Shown piece by piece: positions 10,751 through 22,284 of a stretch of DNA of 64,000 bases. Made by a program: the position numbers and the translations under genes. Every line of letters starts with the position of its first letter. Position 1 is the first letter of the stretch. The notes under the pieces were generated by a model. That model did not search any database. It saw only the letters and a program-made list of their open reading frames with translations, and was not told the origin of the DNA. Source of the DNA: Dichetophora obliterata (lineage: Eukaryota > Arthropoda > Insecta > Diptera > Sciomyzidae); assembly GCA_963920525.1 (NCBI GenBank), contig OY986439.1, positions 3,989,001-4,053,000 of the forward strand, written 5' to 3'.

Positions 10751-11149
10751 TCTGAAATATATAAATTGTATATAAAAAATTTTTCAAGTGATCAAATTTT
10801 CGCAGAAGGACCCGATAATTATTTAAAAGATTTAAATTATTATCAGATTTTCTATACAGTTAAAATGCTTTATTTTTCTTGTTATTAATATTAATTAGTT
10901 CTTTATTGAACCATATAGGTTTCGATGAGGCTTTAAATGAAACTTTAGGGATGCACAAATTTATAGCTTCCCTGAGCTTGTTTGAAAAAAGATTGTAATT
11001 TATTAAGAGATTTTTTTAAAAAAATGAAAATCACCATTCTAAAAATCAAAACTTAAGCTAGTATCAAAAACAGGCTTCAAATATTTGTAAAATTTTACAC
11101 TTAAGCATAATGCTGCTTAATTTTGTACAAAGGCTGTTTTTTGTAGAGT

Positions 11150-11645
11150 GATACAAGTTTAAATCATAATAAAATAAAGTAATTTATTTTTGATATCAAT
11201 GAAACGGGCTTTATTGGATAGAAAATTTTATGGCATTAATGTTTAAATATGATTTCGGCCATGTGGCCGCCACGGCTGGCGCGTACAAGGCGAAATTATT
11301 TATTCGTCAAAAGTTTTCTTGAGTAAATTAATTGTAGCTTCCGCTGTGTGGCATGTGGCTTCGTCCTGTTGGAACCACATATCAGCAAGATTAATGCCAG
11401 CTAATTGAGGTCCACAAAAACTTCGAATCATACCATTGACAGTAACATTCTGACCATCATCGTTTTTGAAGACATATGGGCCAATGACTCCGCCAGTCAA
11501 GCGCACCAAACAGTAATTTTCTGTGGATGTAATGGTGTTTCGACACAAGCTTGTGAATTCTCCTCACTCCAAATACGACAATTCTGTTTATTTACGTACC
11601 CATTCAACCAAAAATGGGCTTCATCATGCTTTACATGATTTCTTA
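11150..11645 (-). pseudogene. Tc1/mariner-superfamily transposase remnant with internal deletion
   Basis: Minus strand: DEAHFWLNGYVNKQNCRIW and PLHPQKITVWCA (about 11635-11505), a one-base frame change, then an 82-codon frame (11548-11300) with GGVIGPYVFKNDDGQNVTVN and MWFQQDEATCHTAEATINLL (the second catalytic Asp lies in QQD). The frame stops after KKTFDE. Immediately downstream, in another frame, is the family's extreme C-terminus, VRASRGGHMAEIIFKH followed by a stop (about 11255). The whole third-catalytic-residue region between them is gone. The N-terminal DNA-binding half is also absent. Terminal repeats were not identified. Confidence 0.75.
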
Positions 11646-13929
11646 AACTGTGTTTAGAGAAAAAAATTTATATATAAATTCTTAAAACTTTAATGCTAAT
11701 CCGGAGGCAGATGCTCTTGACCAATTGTAATAATGCTTCACACACGTAATATCAGTTCTAAATTGCAACAAAAAATTGCTATTGGAACATGTAATTTAAA
11801 AAAAAATTTTTTGACCTGGCCTACTGTACAGTGGATTAAAGTGTTATCACTGTCATATCGCAATATGGAGTTAATTTTATACTAATTCATGAAAAGTTAC
11901 TAAATAAGATTGTTGCACAGAAACCACGCTCTAGACTAATATGAGTATATTTAAAGGTTGTTATTGAAACCAGTCATAATACTAACGATAAGATCCTTAA
12001 TGCTTCGCTAAATCCACTCGATTTTCGGGAGACAATCACTAGTAAATCTTAATCAAAATTTGTCTCTCAATAATTTTCTTTTAAATCAATTAATTTACGG
12101 ATTTTTCTTACATCTGTGTATTTCTTTTGTACGTATTTAAAATTTCGATATCCGTTTCTGTTCTTCTATTTATTTGCTCTGAAAATGTTGGTCTCTTTTT
12201 TGTATACTGAATTAAAATTTTTCATACACGACATTCGCTACTCTTCAATTAAGTTTTGTTATTAAACAAAACTAATTTCTGAAAAACAATTATTAATTGG
12301 ACAAAATGTGCCATTGCATAAATTTTAACGTTGTATATTGATTGAAGTCGTAAAAAATTTTTTCATATATAAGAGATATTTTTTAATTATTATTATTATA
12401 TGCTGATTTCAGTTTTACAGATATCGATGCTAGAAATAAATAAGCGCTACTGTGACTATCTGGCCTTCATGGTTTATCAATACTCAAACTGATTCCAACT
12501 AATATGACTCACCTGCATAAGAAACTTTAGGAGATAATCATGAGATTTTAAGCACAAACGAAACAATCGAACTATAGAAAACACCAGCAAATCTTCGGGC
12601 TGCAATGGGCTGCATCTAAATGCTATGCCGAGTGTCCGCCTTGGCGCACTTCATGTTGCACAACTAGGCAAAAAAAAAAACAACCCACTTGCCGATAAAG
12701 TTATGAAACCAGTTCGAGCCGATAAACTTAATGCGAATTAAAAAAAAACAAAATAATAACAAATATAACTGAATATAAGGAAAACACTTTAAAATATCAC
12801 ACAAACAAGCCAATTCGAATACTTTTTGTTGCCGCAAAAAGTTGCTGCTGCAACAAAGGTGAGCAGAAATTAGCTGCAGTTGCAGCACCAAAGAAAACAA
12901 TAGCAACAACAGAATCCAAACTAAGGTTGGGTTCTGCCATAACAGGCTGTGCCAAAAATTGGTCAACTTTGGATGCATAAAAAACCAACCGGTTTTCCCC
13001 CAACAGATAGCAGATACTTTCAATTTTTCAGATGCAATATTTAACAACAACAAGTACAGCAACAACAACAGCAAGAAAACTGCAACACTAACTCAAAACA
13101 TAACAAAATAACATCGACTAACAACCAACATTTAAACACAAAGGTTAAAAGTGAGCAGATGAATTCAAGGCATTGAAGGCGAAGTCTCCGACGCAGCAGC
13201 TCCAAGCAAGCCATGGCTTGCATGCTACAGCATCTATTAACAACTCCAAAACGATCAATTATATAGATGCAGCACCCGGTAGCCGAACGAGCTATGGTAA
13301 ATGTGTGCAAAATAATTATAATGCTTGCTAAAGTTAGCTTAAGTTGGTAAACGTCGCCAAGGCTTTATGCAAGCCAGTTGGGGCTACAGCCAAGCAGCCA
13401 GCCAGTCTGCCTGCCTGACTGTTTGTGCAACGAGTACCTACCGATAAAGAAGTTGTCGGAGTCTCAGCAGAAGTTGTTGCCACTATTTTCTTCAAGTTTT
13501 TTATTGAAAAAGTGAAAACAAAGCAGCAAAACAACAAAGCAACCTAGCAATAGAGCAACTAAGCAAGGTGGGTCCAGTCGAGGCTTGTTCTGCCGAGTAA
13601 CAAGCTGTTTGCCTGCCCTCATACGAGATAGTGTATTAAATAAAACATATTATTCGTGTGAGAGTGTGTGCATGGCTTTGCGCAATTCGTTGATGGTGGC
13701 AACGCTGCACAGGATGTCAAGATTTTATTGCAATAATGCTTGTGGCCAGAGATAAAATGCATGTTGGACGTGGCAATAACAATAAAATAAAGCAAGAGTT
13801 AAAAAGCGGTCAGTTTTATGAACGGTAAAACATAAGGTCTGAGAGACAGATTTAAAGATATACAAAATTGTCATCTCTTGTTGCTGGTGTTAAAAAATAT
13901 AGCTTTCATAAAAAAAAGACATTTTTATG
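11646..13929. other. non-coding DNA with CAA/CAG ('opa'-type) runs
   Basis: From about 12640 to 13560 the sequence is less AT-rich and carries clusters of CAA, CAG and GCA triplets on the plus strand (for example 12840-12915 and 13045-13080), typical of unique euchromatic fly DNA. The minus-strand frames here (12664-13074 and others) are low-complexity leucine/cysteine strings created by these runs and are not genes. Nothing else recognised. Confidence 0.5.
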
Positions 13930-14260
13930 ACCAGCTCATCGCTTTGTTCCCCAAATAATGTGGTGATGATTCAGAGACATAAACAACTTCAATAAATAAA
14001 TTATTTGCATATCTACAAAAGAACCCATTTAATTGCGGTTTTATTTAGAATCAATAAATTTCGTTCAACATAAACACTATCATTCGATCTAATTAATATT
14101 CATAATTAAATATTTATGGCCAACAAATAAAACAACCACCAAACTGGTCAACAAGTCAAACAAAGTCGCAGTAGGTTCGATCGTCTAACAGTTGACCAAA
14201 ATTTATGAATGCCGTTTCAACTATTTGGCAAATTTATACAAAACTGTGCTGGCTAAAAAT
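13930..14260. promoter_or_regulatory. candidate regulatory DNA rich in homeodomain-type sites
   Basis: A unique-looking stretch with many TAAT/ATTA cores (TAATTAATATTCATAATTAA at about 14091) and TTTAT(G/A) sites (for example TTTATGGCC at 14113, TTTATGAATG at 14201) between moderately GC-balanced spacers. Such clusters occur in fly enhancers, but they also arise by chance in AT-rich DNA. Low-confidence call. Confidence 0.15.
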
Positions 14261-15507
14261 GTTTGCATTTTAAATACCCAAACATTCCATTTTGAACTTT
14301 ATTATAATGATACTAAATGATGATAGTAAAATGACATACAACAGAGCGCAAAAAAAAAAACACGAAGCTACGGTAACTTAAACAAACACGAATGCTGACT
14401 GCTAAATGAACTGTAAATTTCAAATGCAGCGAAAATCATCATCGCTCGTGTTCACGGTGTTAATGAGTTCACACTTCATAAAAATATGCAAATACATAGA
14501 AAAAAAAAAAATAAATTTTAGAAATTATTTTTATATTTTGACCTCATGTTTAATTTAAACTAAGATTTTTTGAGCGTGTAGTTGCAAATAGTTTCACACG
14601 AATATATTCAAACAAACTATATTTGTCTTTATTCAACACAGAAGTGTTTTGAGCCACAGCGGTGGCGGCGAAGTATTGAATTACATAAAGACGTGTAGAG
14701 CCCTCGTCACTCACACTGCCATTTTCCAAAGTTATTATAGCACAATTTGTTTATTGGAGGCCACATTTGGTTGAAATTTGAGATGGTGTTCGAAGATCGT
14801 TGTTTTGTTAACATAGATAACTTTCAGAATGAGAAAAAAAAAGTCTTTAAAACTGATCGCCTTCAATATTTGGAGTTTGTATTAGAAGCTCATAATTACA
14901 AAGAATTGAATGAAGCGGCCTATGATTTCAAAATCTTTCAATGTTTGCTTTAACTTAACACTCTTATGTAATTTTTCTGCTCAATAAATAGCGTAGAATT
15001 CTTCTCATACAAATAATGAGTGCTAGAATGGCATTTCTCGAAAAAAAACTCATTAAAAAATCATTTTTGTGAGTTATGCAGTTTTCTCGTTCTTTTCTCG
15101 ATAAAAAATCTGACCTCAAAAATTGCATTGTGTTATTTTCTCAAGGTCAATATTAACCTTAGACAAAGACAAAAAAAATTAAAACTCTTGCTTAAGAACT
15201 CAAAAATCAAATTCAAGACAACCAATAAAAATAAGTACCGATTTTTAGAATATAAAATTCTACGTCACTGTTTGATATAATAATCGAAAAATTTTAATTT
15301 TTACCGAGTGTTGTAATTTTAAAATTGATTGTTTTTTATTATTTTTTGTACAGACATAGTGAGGATCAAGAGTTTTTGGATAATTAAGAACAATTTTTGT
15401 TTAAATAAAAATTAAGTTTAATTTCTTTTTACAATTGAGCTTTCTATTTTAGGTATTTAACTAACATTTTGTGAAAAATTTTATTAAAAAGTAATCATAT
15501 ATATATT
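14261..15507. other. AT-rich non-coding DNA, nothing recognised
   Basis: Short frames (14747-14953, 15020-15280) show no family motif. A lone TGAGCGTGTAG near 14570 resembles the end of the MITE at 44311-44772, but no partner was found. Confidence 0.4.
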
Positions 15508-16074
15508 TATACCCCCAAGTTTAAAAAACGTAATGGGGGTATATTAATTTTATCACTCCGTTTGTAACGCCGATAAGGAGGCGTGGCCGGTATAGAAAAG
15601 TATATATATTCCTGATCAGCATCACCTCCTGAGTCGATTTAGCCATGTCCGTCTGTCCGTCTGTGTCCACGATAGCAGCCGTAATTTTTGAGCTATCATA
15701 ACAACACTCAAAATAAAAGCTTTTTATACAAAAATGGAGGTCAAGTTCGAATCTGACCAAAATCGGATTAAAACCACGCCTACCTCACATACGAAGTGAC
15801 TTTACCAAAACCGTAAGATCTCTTCAAATTCCACAAAAATCAATTTAATGACTTCAAATTTCGCACAGTGTCTTAAATATTTAATATTTATTTTGAGAAT
15901 TAAATTTGTAAAAATCAGATGAAAACCACATCTACCTCCCATACAAAGTGACTTAACCAAAACGGGAAAATCTCTTTAAATATATTAAACAGTTTGCTTA
16001 AGACTTTACATATACTCTAATTCGGCCGTGGGGGTATTTTAACTTCGGCCCAGTCGAAGATAATTCCTTACTAG
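15508..16074 (+). repeat. dispersed repeat opening with ACCCCC (copy 1)
   Basis: Starts with a small hairpin (ACCCCC...GGGGGT, 15511-15540), then TTTATCACTCCGTTTGTAAC, GATAAGGAGGCGTGG and ATATATATTC. It contains two internal degenerate repeats of CTACCTC(A/C)CATAC(G/A)AAGTGAC followed by AACC...ATCTCTT, and ends GTGGGGGTATTTTAACTTC...GATAATTCCTTACT. The same opening recurs at 18006. I recognise this general type as a common interspersed repeat in flies but cannot name the family. No coding capacity. Confidence 0.55.
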
Positions 16075-18005
16075 TTTTAAGACTTTTTTTTAGAACCCAA
16101 AAAATCGTGGTTCTTTTGATATACATGTTGGCATATAATTGTTATCAAAGTGTAATTTTGCTGATATAACTTTTTTTTTTTTTTTGTGAAGAGTAAACAT
16201 TATTGAAATTAATTCAAAAATAAAAAGTTATCTTTTGCCCTTTTTTTATATATTAATTTTTATATACATTCATATGAGAGCACACTTCATAAAAGTGTAA
16301 ACAAGCTCTTAATTAAAAAAAAATATGTAATAACATTTTAAAGCGAAAAAAAAGAGCCAGAGCTGTAGTTAGAGTTAGAGTTTTGAAGTGGAGAGTCGTA
16401 CATATATGATATATTTAAATATGAATGTATGTTATTGTTTTTTTTTATTCCTAAAAATTAAATCTATGATTTTTCAAGAGTTAAACCATTTCGCTTTTTC
16501 CTCCATTTTGACCGAATTTGAATATTAAACTTAAATGCTTTGAAAAAAACAAAATTTTTTACTCAATATTTTATTTAATAGTAATATTCATTTCTGAAAG
16601 TTTACGCAAAATTGCCTTCAAAAATAAGGAAAAACATTAAAGCTAAATAAAGGTTAACCTTGACTTAATTTCAATCACGAATACTTCGAGATTTTTATCA
16701 GATGGGAAAAAACTGAAAATGGCAAATGCTTACTTCTACAGCCGAAAATTAATTTTTTATGTCTCGGCGTTTTTATGTATCTTTTTTATGTCCCTACAGT
16801 GTTATCTGAAGAAGCTCGTAACATAGATCTTAAAAACTTTACAGAGCATTTTTCCCGTAAAAATGAAGACATTTTTAACTCATTCCTGATTACTTTTGAT
16901 TCCTTGATATCTGTCAAAAGATAGTTGCTAAAAAAAGACACGTTATTTGCATACAGAAGTTTTTAAACTTCTGAAATTGCACAATACGTGATCATGATGT
17001 CATTGATGAAGATGATAATAGCGATGATGATGATGATGATGTGATGGTGATGATGACGATGATGCTGATGTCTTAGGTGATTATCAATCACATGATGACT
17101 GATATACAATTTTAAAAAAAATAAAATTTGTATCGAATATGTTCCCTTTTTATTAGATTGCAAAAAAAATCCACTAAAGTACTATACTTTTTTAAAGCTT
17201 TATTCTACTTTTCTATCGTTAGTTAAAAAAAAATGGTTTTTTAAAGGTCTTTGTTAATTTAATCGCGTTTTTGAATATCAAATATCCCATTGTGTGACTA
17301 TTTGAAAATGAATATTATTTGCAAGGAAACTATTTAACATTATTTTTGATATTTCTTTAATGTTTGATATCTGTTATTTACGAAACGTATGAAAACATTC
17401 CGAAAATTTTTGCAAAATACGTCAGCAAATTTATACAAAGTATCAACAAATCTTAAAATGTATTGTATGGAATATTTCTTTTTTCCAATTTCACATTCTA
17501 AGAGGTATCAAAAGTTGCATAGGTTTGTCTCTCCCTAACAAATTTTTTTGTTTAAAAAAGATGTCTTCTTGTCCCGCAAGGGCAAAGTTGTTTTTTGAGA
17601 AAAACAGTGAAAAATAATGATGTTAAATGCTTAGATTTGTGTAAGTAAAACTACACATGTCCTAAAGCAATACTTCAATACAAGGATATTTGAATCTCAA
17701 GGTACACTCGAGATAGGACAAAACTTTTGATTTTTGTATGATTTTTTTAATTTTATATATTAAAACTCTAACGTTTTTCTTAAATTTGGCGAGTTAATAA
17801 TTTGCATGTTAAGAAAATACAAGCTCACTTTACAACATATAAAAAAATACATGCGAATATAAATATAAGAAAGCATATGAATTCTTTCAAGAGCCGCGTT
17901 TCTTAATAAATCAAGTTTTTCCATCAAATTTTTTCACTGTCTTCATAAAAGAGCATTGCAAATTCGCCCTTTTCTCTTTATATTTTAATTTCCCTGGTGA
18001 GTTTT
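16075..18005. other. AT-rich non-coding DNA with a GAT microsatellite
   Basis: An imperfect (GAT/GATGAT)n run occupies about 17003-17075. The rest is plain AT-rich sequence with homopolymer runs; nothing recognised. Confidence 0.45.
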
Positions 18006-19190
18006 TTACACCCCCACGCATACTGCGTGCATTATATTAACCTTGTCACTCCTTTTGTAATGCTTATAAGGAAGCATGGTAGGAGGAGAAAAATATATAT
18101 GCAGCATTAAAATAAGTAAAGATCAAGTTTGAAAATTTTAGAACTGGATGAAAGTCCACTAATGGTAAAAACGTTGAATCTCTTCAAATTCCACTAAAAT
18201 TAATATTTGAACCTGATGTTTTTCATGCTAGTTTCAATATTAAAAATACACTCTGAACATGAAATAATGGCCTGACCGCATCAACTAATCAAATCAGTTA
18301 ATCATATCAGCTTTCATTTTTAAAATGTTCTTAACTCTACGTTTGAGATTTTACGCAATCAAATAAAAACTTCTCATCCCAGCAAAAAAAGTGATTCCAA
18401 AAGAAGCTAAAGTGGAAGGAAAAGTCTTAAATTCCATTAATTCCACTTTCATGCCCAAAAGGCATTCTTTAAACATATGCTTGTCATTGGGAGTAATGCT
18501 TTCCTTAGTCTTCTATAGAAGTGCCTCCAGAACTTTTTCAATGGAAGATTTTTCTGAGCCCTTCAATGAAAGGATTCTAGTAGATGTTTTTCAGGAGAAC
18601 TTTAAGAAAGCATTCCATGGAATGGAATGGTTTTGTGGTTTGAGGGTTAAAACATTCCACGGGAAAATATCCCTTTTTCCGACATTCTCGAGATTTTGGT
18701 GTTGGATGTAGTAAGTAATTGGGTTCAAATGGTGGCTTAAAAAATCCCAAAGAAAATATCTAAAACATATATTATAATTATTTATAATTATTTACTTTAA
18801 TTGGATTGAAATGCCATTTGAATGTCTTCCAGAAGAAGTTTATAAGAATGCTTCTTGAAAGAAATTCTTTATACGGCTAAGAAACAGCACAGTTTGATCT
18901 ATAGAATGTCTTCTGGAAGCAGTGTTCCTAAGAATGCATGTTACATTTGAATAAAAAATTTTGCTGCGATAGCTCCCAAACAATGTGACGTCATCAAAAC
19001 AGTAAAACAACAATAAAATAAATCCACTGACATGATATTCTGCTCATTAACTTTAATAGTTTAATACTTCAAAAAGAGAACTACGCCTATCTCCCATACA
19101 AAGGGACATCATCACAATAATAAAACCTTTAAAGCATCGAATCAGGTATTTTTAATTCGACACAGTTTAAAATGCTTTCTTATACTTTCT
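18006..19190 (+). repeat. dispersed repeat opening with ACCCCC (copy 2), interrupted
   Basis: Begins ACCCCCACG, then ATATTAACCTTGTCACTCC, TTTTGTAATG and TATAAGGAAGCATGG, matching copy 1 position by position over roughly 100 bp. A later block, CTACGCCTATCTCCCATACA at about 19083, matches the internal repeat of copy 1. Between them lies a MITE-like insertion (18376-18970). The right end is not clear. Confidence 0.45.
18376..18970. mobile_element. ~595-bp MITE-like element with short inverted ends (CCAGCAAAA)
   Basis: The left end CCAGCAAAAAAAGTG (18380) and the right end AAAAAATTTTGCTGCG (about 18955-18970) are inverted relative to each other over about 9 bp with mismatches beyond. The interior contains a 106-codon plus-strand frame (18391-18711) without recognisable motif. 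The position inside copy 2 of the dispersed repeat supports a separate insertion. No target duplication was identified, so the call is tentative. Confidence 0.35.
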
Positions 19191-20857
19191 TTCTTTACAT
19201 AAATTAGTGTGTTATTCTTAAATATTTTGCTTGATTCAAGAAAATTTAAAATTAAGCCGCATGTGCTCAAATCTAGCATTAAAAACTAAAGTTAAGAAAA
19301 AATAAATTTTATAATGACCTTTTCTTTCTAAATTTGAGTAAAATGAATAATTGCTTGAAACAAAAAATAAATATCTGATTCTACATAGAACCTGGAGCAG
19401 ACTTAAATCAACAAAATATTTGCTTAATTAAAGCAAAGGTAGAGTTGGTTTTTAAAATTATTATTGAATTAATAACTTAATTGAAAACATTCACTATTAA
19501 GAAAATTGTTTTCTTGAATAAAGCAAATTGTTCTCAACTCAAAGACACAGTCACTTTTCAAACTTTTGCTTTTTGCAAAATAGTAGAAAAACATTCCTTT
19601 GAAAGACAAAACAATGCAGTAATAATTCTGTTTTGACTGAACAGAAGTTTTGCGTAAAAGTTTTCAAAGTGGATGGACTGCAGAAACCAGCAATTAAATT
19701 GTCTTTCACGGTTGTTTTGCCTAATCAATAATTCACGTATGGTGCCAATCAATTCTTCTATCCCTTTCCTTTCAGGTCAAAGACCAAACCTTGTTTGTAT
19801 AAGGCGCATGCCTTCGTTCTTTGATCATTTAAAAAAAAAAAAACACAGAAGTCTACTGAAAAGTGGATGATGATGCTAAAAAGCGATCAACAAAACAGTT
19901 TGTCTACTCTGCTTGGTGGTTTGTTCTGCAAAAAACTTGTTATTGTTAGAACCTGTTGCATCATGACCTTATTTGGCATTAAGAGAAAATATATTTCTAA
20001 AAACTTATACATATTTTTTTATAATTATAAAAACAATATATCAAGCAAAATAAATTTCTAAAAGCAAGCAAATTATTCGAGTTTTCAGTAAATCGTCATC
20101 TTAAATCCAGCAACTTTTTCTCAATTCAAGGAAAATAAATTCCTGAAATTAAATCATTTATTCTTATTTTTACCGAATTGTTTACATGTATCAAGCAAAT
20201 TTTTCTTACTTCAAGCAAATATCAGACTTGAATCTAGAAAAAATGTTCTAGAGTTTTAAGCAAATTTTTTTTGAATAAAACTTTTTTTTTCTTAATATCA
20301 TGTGTTTCATATTTGCACTTGAGTGTAAACTGATAGCTTATTTTCTTGATTTTTGCTCTTCATGTAGAAAAGTTAATTCTTTATACTGAGAGCAAGTTCA
20401 GTTCTTATAAGTATGATATCTAAAATTTGTTCATACAACATTTTATAATAAGTATAAAGTTTTTTTAGAGGTTTTTTGAAAAAACAATTATATGGAGGGG
20501 AAACTATACAACATAATTTACACAAATTAAAAAAAAAATATAATTTAACTACAATATCTAAGAAATTCTGTCGAAAAATAACAATTAAAATTCACCTTTT
20601 TTAGAAAAAGTCGCAAAATAAGTTTTTCAAATTAACTTTTTCGATATCTCTTATAACAGTTACGGTCCCTGCGAAATAGTGAACAGTTAAGTAACTGACC
20701 ATTTTAAAGAATCAGAAGCAAAATTTTTAAAAAAATTTCAAGACTTAAGCCAAAACATCCATTTTTTGAAAAAAAATTCAACCTCGAAAATGCGAGCAGT
20801 CTGGATACAATGAACAGGCCTTGCAAAAACTAGTTCAATATATCCAGTTCAATATAT
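19191..20857. other. AT-rich non-coding DNA
   Basis: The motif TCAAGCAAAT and close variants recur at about 20182-20255, with related CTTGA.../CAAG pieces at 19230-19530, suggesting old repeat material. Frames of 60-65 codons at 19558-20061 have no recognisable family. Nothing firmer can be said. Confidence 0.4.
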
Positions 20858-22054
20858 ATGGGCAGTTCCCAAAATCTTTTAAAATCTATGATTTTTGTAT
20901 AACCGTGTTAATAACTTTCATGTGTCTTAAGCTAAGTTCAAATTTTAAATGAGCGTCTACTTAGAACACATAGAACAAAATTTTCTCACTAATTTTAGTT
21001 TCATAAGTTGCTACCTTATGTTGCTACACTGGGATCGAAAGTAAAAAATACACAAAAAACTGAGTTGAGAAGGTTTACACACAGATTATTACCCTCTGAG
21101 CTATATAAAAATCATGCGCCACCAACTTCGGTATTTTGGATGTGCCAAGATGATAAAAATCCGTTTTTTTTGATAACGCGATAAGCTCAGTAACATAAAA
21201 TTTGAAGGAGTTGTCCACCAAGAACCATGAAACTTGGTAATAAGCATAATCACAATAAGACATGATACTAAAACAAAATGGGCTAAATTGGATCACTACT
21301 TCGTGTACCATTCATATACCATGATTCGAAGAAAATGATCAATGTGAAACTAATGCCGCTTTTTTAATGTTACAATGATGAAAATTGGCATGGTGCTATA
21401 TTTTATGCATGCCAAAAATCCTGCTAAAAATAATTGATATTGATTTGATTTTAAGCCTACTCACCTTGTGCAAAGAAGAGCACAAGCGCAATTCTCTTGA
21501 CAAAGTTCGTCTTTTGAACTTTATGTCAAAATATTGAGCTGTTATCGAAAATATTAACCTCTATAAGTCGTTATAATCTAAAAACAAACTTTTAAGTATA
21601 TTTACTGTAAGTAGGTTAGAGCGAGGATTATTTGACGAAAGGATGATTCATTGACTTTTTTCGTTGATAACTAGTTAATAACTAATATTCTGGGTTTCTG
21701 TAAAAATTGATAAAATTTTGGCATGAACATGTACAAAATACTGACTTGTAAGGTTTTGAAAGATTAACTAACGAAATTTCTGGCATTTCAGTGAAAAGTT
21801 TCTCAAAATATAATGAAATTCTATTCCTTGAACTCATACAAATCATTTGATACCCATTACATCAAAATCGGTGGACTAGTTCTAATGCTATAGGGTAAAA
21901 ACTACAAAAACCACTAAACCGCTGTTCGCTTTCAGATTTATTATTTTGATAGGCTGCTTTTTGAGTATGCAAAAGACCATTAATGTGCCATTAAAATTTT
22001 TTTTTTCCATTTTTCTCTACACCCAAATGTTAAAAGATTTTGGGAATTGCCCAT
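20858..22054. mobile_element. ~1.2 kb element with terminal inverted repeats (ATGGGCARTTCCC)
   Basis: The left end ATGGGCAGTTCCCAAAATCT (20858) and the reverse complement of the right end (ending 22054) differ at one position over the first 24 bases. Both ends are flanked by ATAT-rich sequence, so a TA or TATA target duplication is possible but ambiguous. The interior has no recognisable transposase (the 78-codon frame 21311-21075 is unassigned). Likely a non-autonomous DNA transposon. Confidence 0.6.
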
Positions 22055-22276
22055 ATATCAGTATATATGTATAGAGGTTCTCCTTAATGTAGAGAGTTCT
22101 TACATAATTTAACGATCTTACGTCTTGAATTCGTTGCAACATTATCAAAACATCTTCTTACTTTTAAAGACAAGTTTTTACTTAAATATAAGAAATTATG
22201 GTGTGATAAATGTAAAATTTCTAAAAATTGTATAAAAGCAGAAATAATTTGAAGAAAAACTGTACTGATATCATGT

Positions 22277-22284
22277 GTACTTGC
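22277..22284. repeat. left target-site duplication GTACTTGC of the hAT element
   Basis: Identical to 25382-25389 on the other side of the element; 8 bp is the hAT target-duplication length. Confidence 0.85.

Larger units (their letters stand above)
8945..10990 (-). mobile_element. Non-LTR retrotransposon (CR1/Jockey-like), 5'-truncated and decayed
   Basis: On the minus strand the copy runs from an endonuclease-RT linker (SFWHFINNKK, about 10725) through reverse transcriptase to a C-terminal tail (INEPFHRANL, then NEPITRCLRLANSVSRNID) and ends in a 3' tail of about nine AAAT units (8945-8984). No AP-endonuclease domain or ORF1 is present, so it is 5'-truncated, the usual fate of target-primed insertions. 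Internal deletion, several frameshifts and a mutated active site show that it is dead. The exact clade cannot be settled by eye. Confidence 0.8.

Noticed and set aside
11405..11638. 77-codon plus-strand frame
   Set aside because: Shadow of the minus-strand mariner-type transposase remnant.
12664..13310. Leucine/cysteine-rich minus-strand frames as membrane proteins
   Set aside because: Products of CAA/CAG triplet runs read on the other strand.
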